NCBI GenBank assembly: GCA_023525715.1
Contig: CM042013.1
Coordinates: forward strand, 77,235,494-77,299,493
Length of the DNA: 64,000 bases
Source: Cichorium intybus
Taxonomy: Eukaryota; Streptophyta; Magnoliopsida; Asterales; Asteraceae
Direction of reading: 5' to 3'
Part shown: one piece after another, positions 50,401-62,264 of the stretch
Numbering within the stretch: position 1 is the stretch's first letter
How the letters are laid out: the number at the start of each line of letters is the position of its first letter
Notes under the pieces: model-generated
Told to the model about the DNA's origin: nothing
The model's database searches: none
Seen by the model: only the letters and a program-made list of their open reading frames with translations
Translations under genes and position numbers: made by a program

Positions 50401-50579
50401 CATACGAAGTGGTTAGTGTCACAGATTATGGTGCAATAGAGATCTGAGATTTCAAAGGCGGACAGCCTTTCAAAGTCAATCGACATAGACTCAAAACCTA
50501 TGTCATTTCAGGCACATTTCAGAAATTGGAAGTAGAAACGGCGGAGTTCGTGACAGACATTCCTGTATATACGTCATGA
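47430..50579 (+). pseudogene. Athila-like pol: RT, RNase H and integrase, with in-frame stops
   Basis: One frame runs from 47430 to the natural TGA 50577, broken by TGA 47910, TAG 49593 and TGA 50445. RT has WRVCIDYRKLNAAT, FLDGYSGYNQI, MPFGLCNAPATFQRCM and catalytic FMDD (48405-48416). RNase H spans about 48830-49190. The integrase zinc site ends at the TAG stop (CLNC), and the core has WGIDFMGPF, IISDGGSHF and QVEVSNRQIKEIL, the D-D-E triad. Stops fit loss of Q or R codons by C-to-T change. RT/RNase H before integrase is the gypsy order. Confidence 0.92.
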
Positions 50580-50584
50580 GTCAG

Positions 50585-51356
50585 GTAAGTGTATGTCCGG
50601 CTGAAGACGTTAAACTTAGCGCTTGTCGGGAGGCAACCCGATCATCATCTGTATAATTTGTATTTTCAATAGGTAATTAATCACATCTAATTGGTCACGG
50701 TAAGAAAAGAACAAGTGTGGGGTCAATTTGGTAATTTTACAACACCGCGATGCGAGATCTTAGGATCCGCGCCGCGCGTGTTGAGTTTTCGCGATTATTA
50801 ATAAAATCAGATTTTTATACGCGACGTGGATAGAAGCTTACCGCGCCGCGGCCTTATCTTAATTTGAAATTAGAGATAATCACCGAAACAGAGTTTGAGA
50901 TCAACTCCAAAACCCTCACACTTGTATATAATTTAACTCGCTTAATTCATCATATTCTTTACTGTGATCAATCTTTCGCGCAACCCATTCAACTGCATCC
51001 TAGCATTACTTTCAGCAGAATCAAGTAAGCTCACTCTTCTCCTCTCTTTTCTTTAAAAGTCTTGAACTATGGAAAATCCTCTGTAAATCGTAATGTAATG
51101 GATATCTGTTAAAATTGATGTTGGAATTAGGTTTAGAATGTTGTATCCCACAAAAGCCATTGTTTAGAATCTAGTTAATTGGTCTGAAATAGATATCATC
51201 GTTGATTCTGGTTTGAATTCGTACGCCGTGCCGCGAGCTGTTACAGTCAGCGACGCGGGATATGAACATTCTTATGGCGTGTTGCGGTATGTCTGGTTCG
51301 CGCCGCGTCGAACGCTAATTAGTACCCTAATTGCGAAAATTTTATGCACTTTGCAG
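50585..51356 (+). other. Candidate intron before the third ORF
   Basis: TCAG/GTAAGT at 50581-50590 is a near-perfect plant splice donor just after pol. ACTTTGCAG at 51348-51356 is a strong acceptor six bases before the ATG of the third ORF. The stretch has no ORF and holds several CGCGCCGCGG-type motifs (50743-50853, 51226-51308). Splicing is inferred, not demonstrated. Confidence 0.4.
50626..50641 (+). other. Stem-loop after pol
   Basis: TCGGGAGGCAACCCGA folds into a 5 bp stem with a 6 base loop, 47 bp after the pol stop. Athila-type elements often carry a similar GGGAGGCAACCC sequence here; its function is unknown. Confidence 0.5.
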
Positions 51357-51361
51357 GCACT

Positions 51362-52153
51362 ATGTCTTCCTCTGCAAGTTTAGAATCCATCGACTGGAAC
51401 TCCTTGGCTACAGGAGTTGACAGAACACTCGCCTATAGTTTTCGCAACCGCCGATCAATTCAATAGCATAAGAGGATTCTTCCCGCCGGGCCGGTCAACT
51501 AGGAGTTGACCAAGGAATCGGGAATTCTAGAACATTTACAAGATTGGTTAGTCCAAACGGGCTACGAGGATGGCGAACTCACTTACACGTGTCGGGCAAT
51601 TGAGAATGTGGTTCATATGGAGGAGCCCATTTATCGTGAGGTGTTCTTACAGTTTCTTGCAAGTTATCACTTTGATGATCAGCCATTGGGGATGAATACT
51701 GAAGAGATGGTCCAGTTTCGGTTGGGGAACCGCAACCGGGGTTGCAGTCTGAAAGAGTTTGGGTATCGAATTGGGCTGTACACACAGGAGGAGTCGGAAG
51801 AGCCGGGGTTTGGGCCATTCCATAACCGTGCCAACTATGATGCCGACGATTCATTTTCTCCTGGTGATTTCTAGAGCACCATATCATCCACGCGATATCA
51901 CGAGAATATCGTGCGCGAGGGACTGATGCACTTGCCGGCGCACCGGATGTTGCATCAATTGATATCGACCATGTTTTGGCCTCGGGGGACGAGGAACGGG
52001 TGTTACCACGTGAGCTACATCTCATGTGGTGTTTGACACGGATGCTTCAGACATGCAACATCCCCTGTTTTGTCGCCAGCTACTTCAAACAATTGACGGA
52101 CACGCCATTGAAGTATATAGCTCTCGGGGGTGGACATTATGTGATGAGGCTGG
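51362..52153 (+). pseudogene. Athila-like third ORF, 5' part, cut by copia 3
   Basis: It starts at ATG 51362 (MSSSASLESIDW) and has stops near 51465, 51500 and 51872 and a frame change near 51960. Segments such as REVFLQFLASYHFD and EFGYRIGLYTQEE resemble the Pfam ATHILA ORF family found in these elements. The part at 51976-52150 (ELHLMWCLTRML) continues across copia 3 into 59502 in frame. Function is unknown; env-like roles have been suggested for third ORFs in this class, but I see no membrane segment here. Confidence 0.65.
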
Positions 52154-52795
52154 TGTTGGAATACGATAACATAAAACAAACGCAGCATAAACAGAAATCT
52201 AAATCGCATTCAACCAGAATCACAGAATCATGCACACTTTTGTAACTGTAAATCAAGAGGGTTCAAGACATACCTTTTAAATCTCAGATCTGATTTTGTT
52301 AGGATGACGAGAGCCCAAAGTAGAACTCCTCTAATGTAATCGCACCCAACACAACGATCCAGCACCCGTTGATGTAGTATATACCTTTGCTTGAAGTTTT
52401 AGCACGTAATACCTAGGGTTTTGAAAGAAATCGGCCGTATACCGAGGGGTGGGAGGAGGGTGACGAAAATTAGGGTTTTGGCAGCCCTTACAACTCAGAT
52501 CTAGGGTTGTATTTATAGTGCTCCTCATCCTTATCCCTTCCCTTGTGGATATTTCACTTTGGTCCTTTATCCTTATTAAGTTTCTAATTAATATACCTTT
52601 ACTTTGGTATATTAATAAACTTAAACATTAAGTTTCTAATTAATATACCTTTACTTTGATATATTAATAAACTTAACCCCTCAAGTTTATTTTCGATCTC
52701 TTTTAGCTAAATCGTCTCTTGCTTGTAACCCAAAAGGACCCTACTATTTATAATAATATTACCAACTTGTTATAACGATGGGCATATAACCAACA
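52154..52795 (-). repeat. Copia 3 3' LTR
   Basis: 642 bp. It contains two AAGTTTCTAATTAATATACC units in tandem (52577-52680). Confidence 0.93.
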
Positions 52796-52812
52796 GTCTC
52801 CCACTTGCACTT
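52796..52812 (-). other. Copia 3 polypurine tract
   Basis: CAAGTGGGAGAC on the minus strand abuts the LTR; the core is identical to that of copia 2. Confidence 0.85.
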
Positions 52813-54550
52813 GTTATAACAATTGTATGGTCTAATATTCATTAACCTAGTAAGGTGTATGTCATCCAAGACAAGTGCCGTGTTCATCTAATGAAACAGC
52901 CCTTAGGCAAGTGATCAAAATATTCCTTTGTTCTACAAGATATCCTTATGAATGTCTGACATGGAATCATGTCAGTCTCAGACATTCAATATTATGTTTC
53001 CCGATAGAGATTTGTGATGACCACAACAAACTGCACTATTGATTCTATATCAATTCAGTCTCGGTACGGCCGTACACTTGCTGTCAGCACCAAATCATCG
53101 AGGGGCCCATAGACATCGCTTCTCCTGTTAGGACAGAAGGAACAAATAAACTTTGACTACACGGATCTCGCCTACTCATCATGTCATACCTGGACATTCC
53201 CTGTATGGCTGCCAGTTACGGACAACGTTGGAGAAAACCAAGGCACAACAGACTGCAGGACAAAGAATCAATGCATCTCCGCTTGAAGAATATAAGATAT
53301 TACCATCTTAGAATTACTCGTGACAGATTCCATGAAGTAATCTCTAAGTGCAGGTTACTCCAATACTTAATCCCTATTAAGTACACATGAGAATTAGTGC
53401 ATCTCCATGCTATGTCCATCTCTATGGACGATTTACCAATTCCTCATGTCAGTCTTGAATCAATACTTACTCCCAAAAGTATGATCGACTGTGGACAGTT
53501 TGAATAATAATTAAATTATTCAGGAAGTCAATAAAACACGCAAAATCGGAACACAATGATAAACTAATGTAATGACTGCCTTTATGCATATATTATGTTC
53601 TCCACATAATAATCTTCATATCAGATAGAGTTTTTCATTGCTTAAGTTCCCAATACAAATCAAACTATACTAACTTCACTCAAAGTCAATTCATTTGCAT
53701 ATCTAATGCATATGGACTTAGCATGATCGATCTTGCTTAGTCCGAGACATTGACTTAGTGATCAGATCAGCTATCTTGCCTCATCCGATATAGCTCTATT
53801 AACTGAGATGTCTCTTTTGGTAAGAACCCGGATCCTGACTGCGTACAAGAACTGTTTCTATTAGTTTTGGAAGCTAGTATCAGTGTGCTTCTTTACACTG
53901 AGTTCTTCCATACTATAATGGATCAAGAATATCTTAAACATTTAAGATACTTCGTGATTTCCATCCATTTGACTTTTGCCAAGATTAGCCTAATGTCAAA
54001 TCATCATGCTCAAGGCATATGATACATTAGGTCTCGTACATTATGCGATTGATCCATATGCAAGTGCATACAGGACTCAACTCATCTCATCCAGGATCTT
54101 AATGGAACTAGGACTCTGAGTTTTACTCAGTCCTAAACCCTGATACAGAAACTTGAATCCCTTATAGGAGTCTTGTATCTCTAGATCCGACTGCTCATGT
54201 ACTCTAGCTTATCCTTATGAAGCACTTAGGTCTATCTCCATAGATCATGATGCGTCATATGCAATAGGTCACTCCTATGTCATTTGTAGCACAGCAATTC
54301 TCATTTATTTATGATTTCTCGATATAGGGACGTTTACATGAGAACTTTGCTATCTGCATACAACATAGGTTGGACTTCAGTGCTCCCACTAGCACTGGCA
54401 TTTACATAGTTCACTTTTGTTTCCAAAATCCCTATGAAGCACTTAATTCTATCTCCATAGATCAAAATGCTTCATGCGCATTAAGTCTCTCCTGTGTCAT
54501 TTATAGCATAGCAATTCTCATTTATTTCATATTTCTCGAGATAGGGACAT
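52813..54550 (-). other. Copia 3 3' interior, no intact coding sequence
   Basis: RNase H would be expected here, but none can be read. An imperfect direct repeat of about 120 bp occurs at 54211-54340 and 54431-54570 (TTTATGATTTCTCGATATAGGGACGTTTACATGAGA-type sequence). Confidence 0.55.
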
Positions 54551-55216
54551 TTACATGAGAACTTTGCTATCTGTGTACGACATAGGGTAGACTTCAATGC
54601 TCCCACTAGCTCTAACATATACACATGACTCATCTTTACTTCTCGAAAATCCAAACTCTTTGATTTTCTCATCGAAGCAGAGATTCCAGCTACGAGATGC
54701 TTGTTTGAGTCCATAAATCGACTTCACAAGTTTACACACTCTATTAGGATATTTGGACTGTACAAAACCATCTAGTTGTGTCATATACACATCCTCTGAA
54801 AGTTTTCCGTTAAGGAAAGCGGTTTTTACATCCATTTGCCATATTTTGTAGTCATAGAATGCTGCGATGACAAACAATATCTTAATAGATTTAATCATCA
54901 CCACTGGTGAAAAAGTTTCCTCATAATCAATCCCTTGGGTTTGAGTATAACCCTTTGCCACCAGTCTGGCTTTGTTTGTGTGTACCTTTCTATCCACGTC
55001 TGTCTTCTTCTTGAAAACCCATTTACACCCAACTGTTTTAAGGTCAGGTGTTTGATCAACCAGGTTCCAAACTTGGTTATCATACGTGGATTTCATCTCG
55101 CTCTCCATCATCTCTTTCCTTAGGGCAACCCAAAAGGGCCTGCCACGACTTCCGATAATTGGTAGGGTCACAATGATCCACCAGACATTCATCACCTTCG
55201 TCAACATGTAATTCAT
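54551..55216 (-). pseudogene. Copia 3 reverse transcriptase fragment
   Basis: A 221-residue open stretch carries the first half of copia RT: YDNQVWNLVDQTP, GCKWVFKKKTD, ARLVAKGYTQTQGIDYEETF, WQMDVKTAFLNG and IYGLKQASRSWNLCFDEK. It stops before the catalytic YVDD, which is absent. It is closely similar to the RT of copia 2, so the two are related. It cannot be active. Confidence 0.88.
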
Positions 55217-56689
55217 GAAAACCAGGTGTATGACGTCCTTTATCAGTTTCTCGAACAGAAGATGGAGTTATGTCAGATTTCTCAGCAAACTCTTACTGAG
55301 TCTCAACAGGTTTTACTACCTCTGGTTGAGTGCTAGTGCCAACATCAGGCTCTTTGATCCTTTGAGTCTCATCAAGATCAGTCAGGCTCCCACTGATTTC
55401 TTGAATACCAGCTTCCTATCATAGAAGACTGCCATTTATACAACATCATACTGTTGTCAAAATGCTTATTATATCCAAGTACTCTAATGGAATAACACTT
55501 CTGTTAATCGGCGTCCTCTGAGCTACACGGTAAATCGTAAGTCTCAAGACCCTAAATTTCTAAATATGCTAGTGAAGAAACATCTACACTCCATATTTCT
55601 CTGACAGTGTTTATAGAACCTTTTGTGTTGGTGCAAGGGTTAGGACTCTATTGTCTCTAAGGTTTAACCTCAGACATAGATTGGAAGCATAATACAATCC
55701 ATCATAAGTCGAACCTTTATGTTCGATTATAACTCAGACACACAATAGGATGCTCGTAGCGTTCTAAGTGGATTTGACTGTTAAAACAATTTTCACAGTC
55801 CATTAGATGATTGTATAATCTTTGACTAAGAAACTCTTTATCCGCACTTGGATTTAGAATTCTCATCCTTTGCTCATTTGATTCAATACTCTGTTCTTGA
55901 AGTACTGATCACCATATAGGTTTCAAAATCAATAGAGTATTTTAGACGGTTTAGTGGAAAAAATTGAATGGTCCAAATACATTAGATGTACAAGGTCCAA
56001 CAGATTCTCAGCCTTTGCCCGCAATAACTTGTGAGCAGTGCATAGTTATCTCTCTATGTAGACAAGAATAGCAGTTATCATAAGACTTTTAGTCAAATGA
56101 TCTCCAGAATCCTATCCATCTGGAGTTCTGGTAGCTTTTTTCAAGTTTACAAAACCAGACAATTCCACTCATACCATTAATCCAAACATTTGGACTCTCT
56201 TGAATCAACCTTTTCGAACTATTGTTGTGAACCAGTTCTCATAGATGTAATGACCATAACTTTGTTCCAAAATAACTTTTATTTAAAACAACCTTTATTT
56301 AAACCAAGTCAAAACCATCTGATGAAACAATGTTTACATCAACAATCTTCAAATTGCAAAACCATAAACTAAAACACTATAGAGAAGTTGGTTCCTAATC
56401 CTATGGATGAAAGCAAGCTGCTTGTAGTCCATGATTCGATCCAGCTCTCCATGGTTTGTACCTCTGCTTTATTCCAGTCTCTGCCCATTAAAATGGCAAT
56501 ACTGGTCATAAGCAAAGCACTTATGGAATTACAAATATACCTGAAGTGCCATACTCTTTGGCTTGCAACTACTTCTATTGCATCAGATATCTTGAGCATT
56601 TATGCCTTCCATGTCCCACATCCTTTCAGTGGAAACAAAAATCTTCCTCAAGATTTCAGTATTGAGGTTTCTTTAGGAAAATCATTCCC
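55217..56689 (-). other. Copia 3 interior without readable protease or integrase
   Basis: By position this should encode protease and integrase, yet no motif can be read in any frame. It is either replaced or heavily decayed sequence. Confidence 0.55.
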
Positions 56690-57420
56690 TTGGTAGGGTT
56701 TGTCCTTTTCCTTTTGACACCTCCTTTAGGAACTGTGGTGTTGGATTCCCTAGCCATGTAAAGTTCTACTTTCCTCAACATGCTATGTAATCTCTCGAAG
56801 GGTCCTTTTAAGTTCTATATAATGAAGTCCAGAATGAACTGATCATAAGAACTAGTCAGCGAGTTAAGGACAATGTCCGTGACTAACTCCTGACTTGTTG
56901 GAAATCCCAACCTCCACATTTGGTCAACGTACCCTCTTATGCTAAACATATGGGTATTGACTCTCCATCCTAGTAACAGCCTACATCCAAATAATGCTTT
57001 CATGACTTCGAATAGTTCCCATTTAACCTGCTCTTGGATCATGTCCTTAGGCCGGTTAATCATGTCAACGCACCAGGACCCCACAATCTTCTTTGAAGCT
57101 CGGGAATCATAGTGTCTAACATGAAACGAGCAACCTTATTCGAATCATTTAGACGTCTAAGATGATTGACCGTCTATTTCAGCACTAATGGATCTGGCTG
57201 GATAATCCATAGGAACTTGTTCCTTAATCATATAAAATTTCCCTCGACATTGAGTACTCTTCTCAAGTTCTGGAACCAACACGCATAATCTATGCCGTTG
57301 AACTTACTTTGATTGAGGAAGCCACGCAGTAAAAAAAACTTGTAACTTTCAAACTTTCTTTAGTAGACATCTAAAATAGAGTTTTGTTTAGTTTGATTAT
57401 CCTTTAATAAATTAATTTCC
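56690..57420 (-). pseudogene. Copia 3 gag remnant
   Basis: Minus-strand segments read VTDIVLNSLTSSYDQFIL (about 56880-56826), then SMLRKVELYMARESN and a KRKRTNPTKG-type basic tail towards 56690. They align with the gag of copia 2 (DIVLNSLPSSYNQFTL). Stops and frame changes occur, and the CCHC knuckle is not visible. Confidence 0.7.
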
Positions 57421-58845
57421 CATAAAATTATTTTACTTAAGGCTAGAATCCATATTTCGCTTTTGGTGGTGAAGAGGTATGCCGTAGTCACCCCCAGAAG
57501 TTATTTAGGCAGGCAATACTCCTTTGCCAACTTCAATCTCTATGAAGCTTCTAGATCTTTTGGGATTCATTGAATCTGATCAATGGCATGTTTAATCCCA
57601 TCATGCTCATTCTCTCTCTCGTGACGGGTATGCCGCGGATCACGAGTTTGGATGGTAAATCGACCACGAAGACCCACGTGACACCCGGCCCATGATTCAT
57701 GAGTTATCGCGAGTATCACATCATTTTGGCCGAGTCCAATCCGACGCGTTGGCTATAGCACTTCCCACGCCGGAAGGGCCCGGTTAATTGTGTGGTTCTT
57801 TGTGGGTAGCATGAGATTCACATTTTCATAAAACGGGATTTCGTTTCGCTAAGTTAAAAGATTTTAACTTCTTTTGGCAAAATGGTCTCTTAAACTTTTA
57901 AAATCTGTCTTACAATTGCCAATAATTTTAAAACATGTTAACAACTTTTAACAATCTAGTTTTGCATATATCATTCTTGTTAAAACACTTTAACCTTTTA
58001 ATTGGCAAAAAGGGTCAATTTAAACATTTTAAAACCAATTTGAAATGCCAATTCACTTTTGAAAAATTCTATTAACTTTTAACAATTTTTCTTACTTGTG
58101 TATTTTCAGTAATACTTTTATCTTGAAACACTGTCATAATAAACCCTTTCGGAAACTCCACTCGATAAAATGTGACAGGCGGTGAGGGTGGTAAGCAATG
58201 AATGCTATTTAAAAACCGACCTCATTAGGAATCAAAGAGACCTCCTTAAACCTTCTACACATTTAGAGTAAGTGAGCCTAGTCACGGTCTGACCAATGTT
58301 TTTATTTTAAGTTATACATATAGATACAATTCTAATATATATATCATTTAAGATTTTAAGTATTCTTTGAAAATTATGTTTAACTATTAATTCTATTAAA
58401 CACGCAAGGATGCAGTGCTAATAATTAATTTAAACAATCATCCATTAAATTTTGAAGCATTTTAAACTTTGTGTTTAGCTATTAATCCTATTGAGCATGC
58501 AAGCATTCAATGTCAATCATTAATCTACATAATCATACAATACTAAAATCACCATTTTATAACAAGAAATCTGATTTCAAAAACGACCGTCGCGACGCGG
58601 AACACTAGAAAACGCGACGCGGTAATCAACAGAACACGATCATGACAAGAACGACGTGGCGCGGAACACTAGGAAACGCGACGCGGCAAAACCCTAATGA
58701 TCGTAACTTTATAGAAGACCGCGACGCGACCATTCAAGGACCGCGGCGCGGACGTCGACAGATTCGATAATTCAAAGAGAAGAGAAAAAAAAACGATTTT
58801 TAACAAATCTAATCGAATCTAAACAGTAAAAAATCATGATAAAGT
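57421..58845 (-). other. Copia 3 leader with CGCGACGCGG motifs
   Basis: Untranslated leader on the minus strand. At 58585-58760 at least six GC-rich units (CGACGCGG, ACGCGACGCGG, ACGTGGCGCGG, CCGCGGCGCGG) are set in AT-rich DNA, much like the copia 1 leader. Confidence 0.7.
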
Positions 58846-58858
58846 GGCTCTGATACCA
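58846..58858 (-). other. Copia 3 primer-binding site, initiator tRNA-Met
   Basis: TGGTATCAGAGCC on the minus strand, one base from the 5' LTR. Confidence 0.92.
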
Positions 58859-58859
58859 C

Positions 58860-59501
58860 TGTTGGAATACGATAACATAAAACAAACGCAGCGGAAACAG
58901 AAATCTAAATCGCATTCAACCAGAATCACAGAATCATGCACACTTTTGTAACTGTAAATCAAGAGGGTTCAAGACATACCTTTTAAATCTCAGATCTGAT
59001 TTTGTTAGGATGACGAGAGCCCAAAGTAGAACTCCTCTAATGTAATCGCACCCAAGACAACGATCCAGCACCTGTTGATGTAGTATATACCTTTGCTTGA
59101 AGTTTTAGCACGTAATACCTAGGGTTTTGAAAGAAATCGGCCGTATACCGAGGGGTGGGAGGAGGGTGACGAAAATTAGGGTTTTGGCAGCCCTTACAAC
59201 TCAGATCTAGGGTTGTATTTATAGTGCTCCTCATCCTTATCCCTTCCCTTGTGGATATTTCACTTTGGTCCTTTATCCTTATTAAGTTTCTAACTAATAT
59301 ACCTTTACTTTGGTATATTAATAAACTTAAACATTAAGTTTCTAATTAATATACCTTTACTTTGATATATTAATAAACTTAACCCCTCAAGTTTATTTTC
59401 GATCTCTTTTAGCTAAATCGTCTCTTGCGTGTAACCCAAAAGGACCCTACTATTTATAATAATATTACCAACTTGTTATAACGATGGGCATATAACCAAC
59501 A
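58860..59501 (-). repeat. Copia 3 5' LTR
   Basis: 642 bp, nearly identical to 52154-52795. Confidence 0.93.
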
Positions 59502-60023
59502 GCTGGCACAATCTTACGGGTTACTATCCGAATACACTACCCGTGGATTGACAATCATTCAGCCAGTCCCTTTTAGCCCATCGACCACCACTTCCCGAGA
59601 TGTTATTTATGTCGACGACGGGATTACATCGGTCGATCGAGCACCCTTCCCAGTTCTACGAGGCGAGCCATCAACATCTAGGAAGCGCTCGCGGGCAACC
59701 GTCAGTTTTCCCCGAGGACTCTCTCCGGCCACCATGGAATCTAGATTGTTAGCCAATGAAGTGAAGACGGTTCAGCAAGCACTGAAATCCACAAACAAGA
59801 ACACCGGGTTCAGGCAATGGCAATGCACAAGGTGGACCGGCGTATGAAGAACACACACGCATAGCTTCTTTGGCTATCGGAATGTGTAACCAATTTCATC
59901 AAAGGGTCCCAAAATCCCATTCCGCGACCCCAGCCACGAGATGTTGAAGAAGAAGAAGAGCTTATGGAAGACGAGGAAGCAGATGAAGAAGAGGGAGAAG
60001 AGGATGACATTACCCACAATTGA
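59502..60023 (+). pseudogene. Athila-like third ORF, 3' part
   Basis: It continues the frame interrupted at 52153 (SEYTTRGLTIIQPVPFSP), then VIYVDDG and a basic patch STSRKRSRA. After a frame change near 59800 and a TAG near 59855 it ends in an acidic tail of Glu/Asp repeats with TGA 60021. The acidic coiled tail is seen in other third ORFs of this class; no enzymatic motif is visible. Confidence 0.6.
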
Positions 60024-61265
60024 GGGTAGTGTAATTACTTTATGATTGATTTGTTTTGTTTTACTTTTAGTATAGTTGCATTTTTTGAACAGTTATTAGT
60101 AATTCTTAGGTTTTAATGTTTCTAGTGCATAAATAAGCCTTTTGGGCAGTAGGAAAAGTAATAAAAGTAGGTAAATTTGTGTTGACTATCTATTTATGAG
60201 TGTTTGGAAGTGGTTGGATTTTCTGCAATTACCGCGCCGCGGCACCCTTGTAGGGCGCGACACGGTCATTTCCAATTTGACGGAACCTTCAGACTCGTAA
60301 TTACCGCGACGCGCGCCTTCCATCATGCACCGCGGTCATCCACAACACATAAAAATTGTTTTTGTACATTACTTTACTTTTTAGCTTTTATTTCTGTTTG
60401 CATTTAATGTTCTGTTGAGTTATGCATGTGATACCAATTGGAGGAATTGTTTCAAGCAAGTGTGGGGTCACCGTGCCCCCTCCACTTGCCTTGACCACCG
60501 GCGTGTTTTCACTGTTGCGATACAACTCCTGAATGCTGAATCGAGGATTTTTTTTCGTGTTTGTGTACTCGTGACAATCAAGCAGTCTACCGTCAAAGGG
60601 GTAACTCTTTCTCCCTAGTTCTAAATTTTTTTTGTACAACGGGGACGTTGTACGGTTTTAAGTGTGGGGTGTGGACGGTCGAAAGAGTATTTTTGAAATT
60701 TTTGCGGGAAATGACAAATTTTTAAAATTTTTAGCAACTTTTTCAAAATTTTTAATAGATTGTAATTGTGAAACGAATAGTTTCTGAATGTTTGTAGTTG
60801 TTATCATACTATTAGTTTAGTCAAATAAGTTGAGTTTTAGGAGTTAGACGATTGGACTGTTTTAGGGTTGGAATTTAGGAAAGGACTGTCAATCAGTGGC
60901 CTTTGTTGTTCGAGTCGGTAGGTCAAAAATGGGTGGGCCTTACACACCTTACCACCTAAGATCGTCTAGTCTGGGATGGTATTTCTGAAAGCTCGCTACA
61001 CAGACAACATCGAAAGTCATGGAGAATTCTTTAATGGCCTTTAGAATCTGAATGAGTATGTACAGTTCATTGTGGACAGAAACTTTGTAATCAAGAGTTC
61101 TCTAGAAAGTGATGAATTCCAAAGAATATTCTGATTATGTTTTCACAAACTATTTTATTCTAACTCCTTGGACAATAAGCTATGAAATTAAACACATTCA
61201 AAAATTGTTTGAGTCTTTATTAGAATTTGCTAAAAAAAAACTCTCTTACTTGGGGACAAGCAAGG
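60024..61265 (+). other. Athila-like 3' untranslated region
   Basis: Non-coding. GC-rich CGCGCCGCGG-type motifs occur at 60232-60340, and CAAGTGTGGGGT-type purine blocks recur at 60457, 60660 and 61269, each resembling the polypurine tract. Confidence 0.65.
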
Positions 61266-61282
61266 CACAAGTGTGGGGTGTT
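61266..61282 (+). other. Athila-like polypurine tract
   Basis: ACAAGTGTGGGGTGTT immediately precedes the 3' LTR. Confidence 0.75.
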
Positions 61283-62259
61283 TGACAACGCCTAGTAATA
61301 TCAAGTATTTTAGTCATTGTTGAGCCCTATTCTTAGTAATTATATCATAGATGCTTTGGTATTCTCACTTTTTGTGTCAGTGCTTGTTTGGAAAGAAATG
61401 GTATAAACAGGTGCTAAAAGCGTACAAAATGGAAGAAGTTTGAAGATAAAGAAAAATTAGTCGAATTCGCACGCGCGCCGCAGGATTCACAAAGGCGCGA
61501 CACGGTGCTGAGGCGGTGGAGAAAATTCAAATACCGATAAAACGGGGATAAACCCATACGCGCGCCGCGGAATTCATTTATCCGCGGCGCGGCCTTGTGA
61601 TTTTTGCAACTATAAATAGAGGGTTTTAGGTCGAAAAACACAGCAAAGACCTGGCATAGGAACGACTCCCAAGGCTTCTTTGACTCCGAGTTTCAGCTTT
61701 CAGCAACCATTAATTGGTATTTTTATGTTTTCTCTTTTAGTTTTCAATTAGTTTAGTTAATTCGGTAGCTTTAGTGAGTGTCTTTGGGTGTGACAACCAT
61801 TGGCACTAGGTTTTAGTTTTTAAGTTTGATGTTTACTGTTTTGAACCTTTGAGATCTGAGTTTTTTAATAGTAATCATTCGGTTTACGTTAATTGTTGGG
61901 TTTTCGGTATTTATTGCTTTTGAATGCTTTTGTGGATGTTTGGATTGTGTTTGATGTTTGGTTTGATCTTGATTGCTTCTGATTTTGAGATATACTTCTG
62001 ATTTCAGTAGGTAATTAGGATTAGTTAATGGTTTAGTTGGTTGATGCTTGTGTTAGATTTCTTGATTTGTGATTTTCGGGATTATTTTGGGTATAAGTCG
62101 GAAACTAGATCCTCTGGCCGTAGCTATGACACTACAGTTAGTAATTTGTTTCCTACCTTAACCATGTAACTCCTGTGGATCAACCCTGACTACTACTGTG
62201 CTAAGTGAGAGTAAGGTTATTTTACTATTTTTGACCGCATGACGACCGCTGCGATGTCA
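61283..62259 (+). repeat. Athila-like 3' LTR
   Basis: 977 bp, TGACAACG...ATGTCA, followed by GTTGG. Many differences from the 5' LTR are C/T or G/A. Confidence 0.93.
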
Positions 62260-62264
62260 GTTGG

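Larger units (their letters stand above)
52154..59501 (-). mobile_element. Copia 3: young non-autonomous copia element nested in the Athila-like element
   Basis: Two 642 bp LTRs (52154-52795, 58860-59501) begin TGTTGGAATACG and end CCAACA, with six differences by eye (about 99 percent identity). The 5 bp duplication GCTGG is perfect. It has an initiator-Met primer site at the right and a polypurine tract at the left. The interior (about 6.1 kb) retains only fragments of gag and RT. Confidence 0.93.
43553..62259 (+). mobile_element. Athila-like Ty3/gypsy element with a nested copia element
   Basis: LTRs 43553-44536 (984 bp) and 61283-62259 (977 bp) begin TGACAACG and end ATGTCA. The 5 bp duplication GTTGG lies at 43548-43552 and 62260-62264. 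It has a tRNA-Asp primer site, gag, protease, RT/RNase H, integrase, then a spacer and a third ORF before a polypurine tract. Without copia 3 it is about 11.4 kb. About 40 LTR differences (roughly 96 percent identity) make it older than the copia element inside it. Confidence 0.93.
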
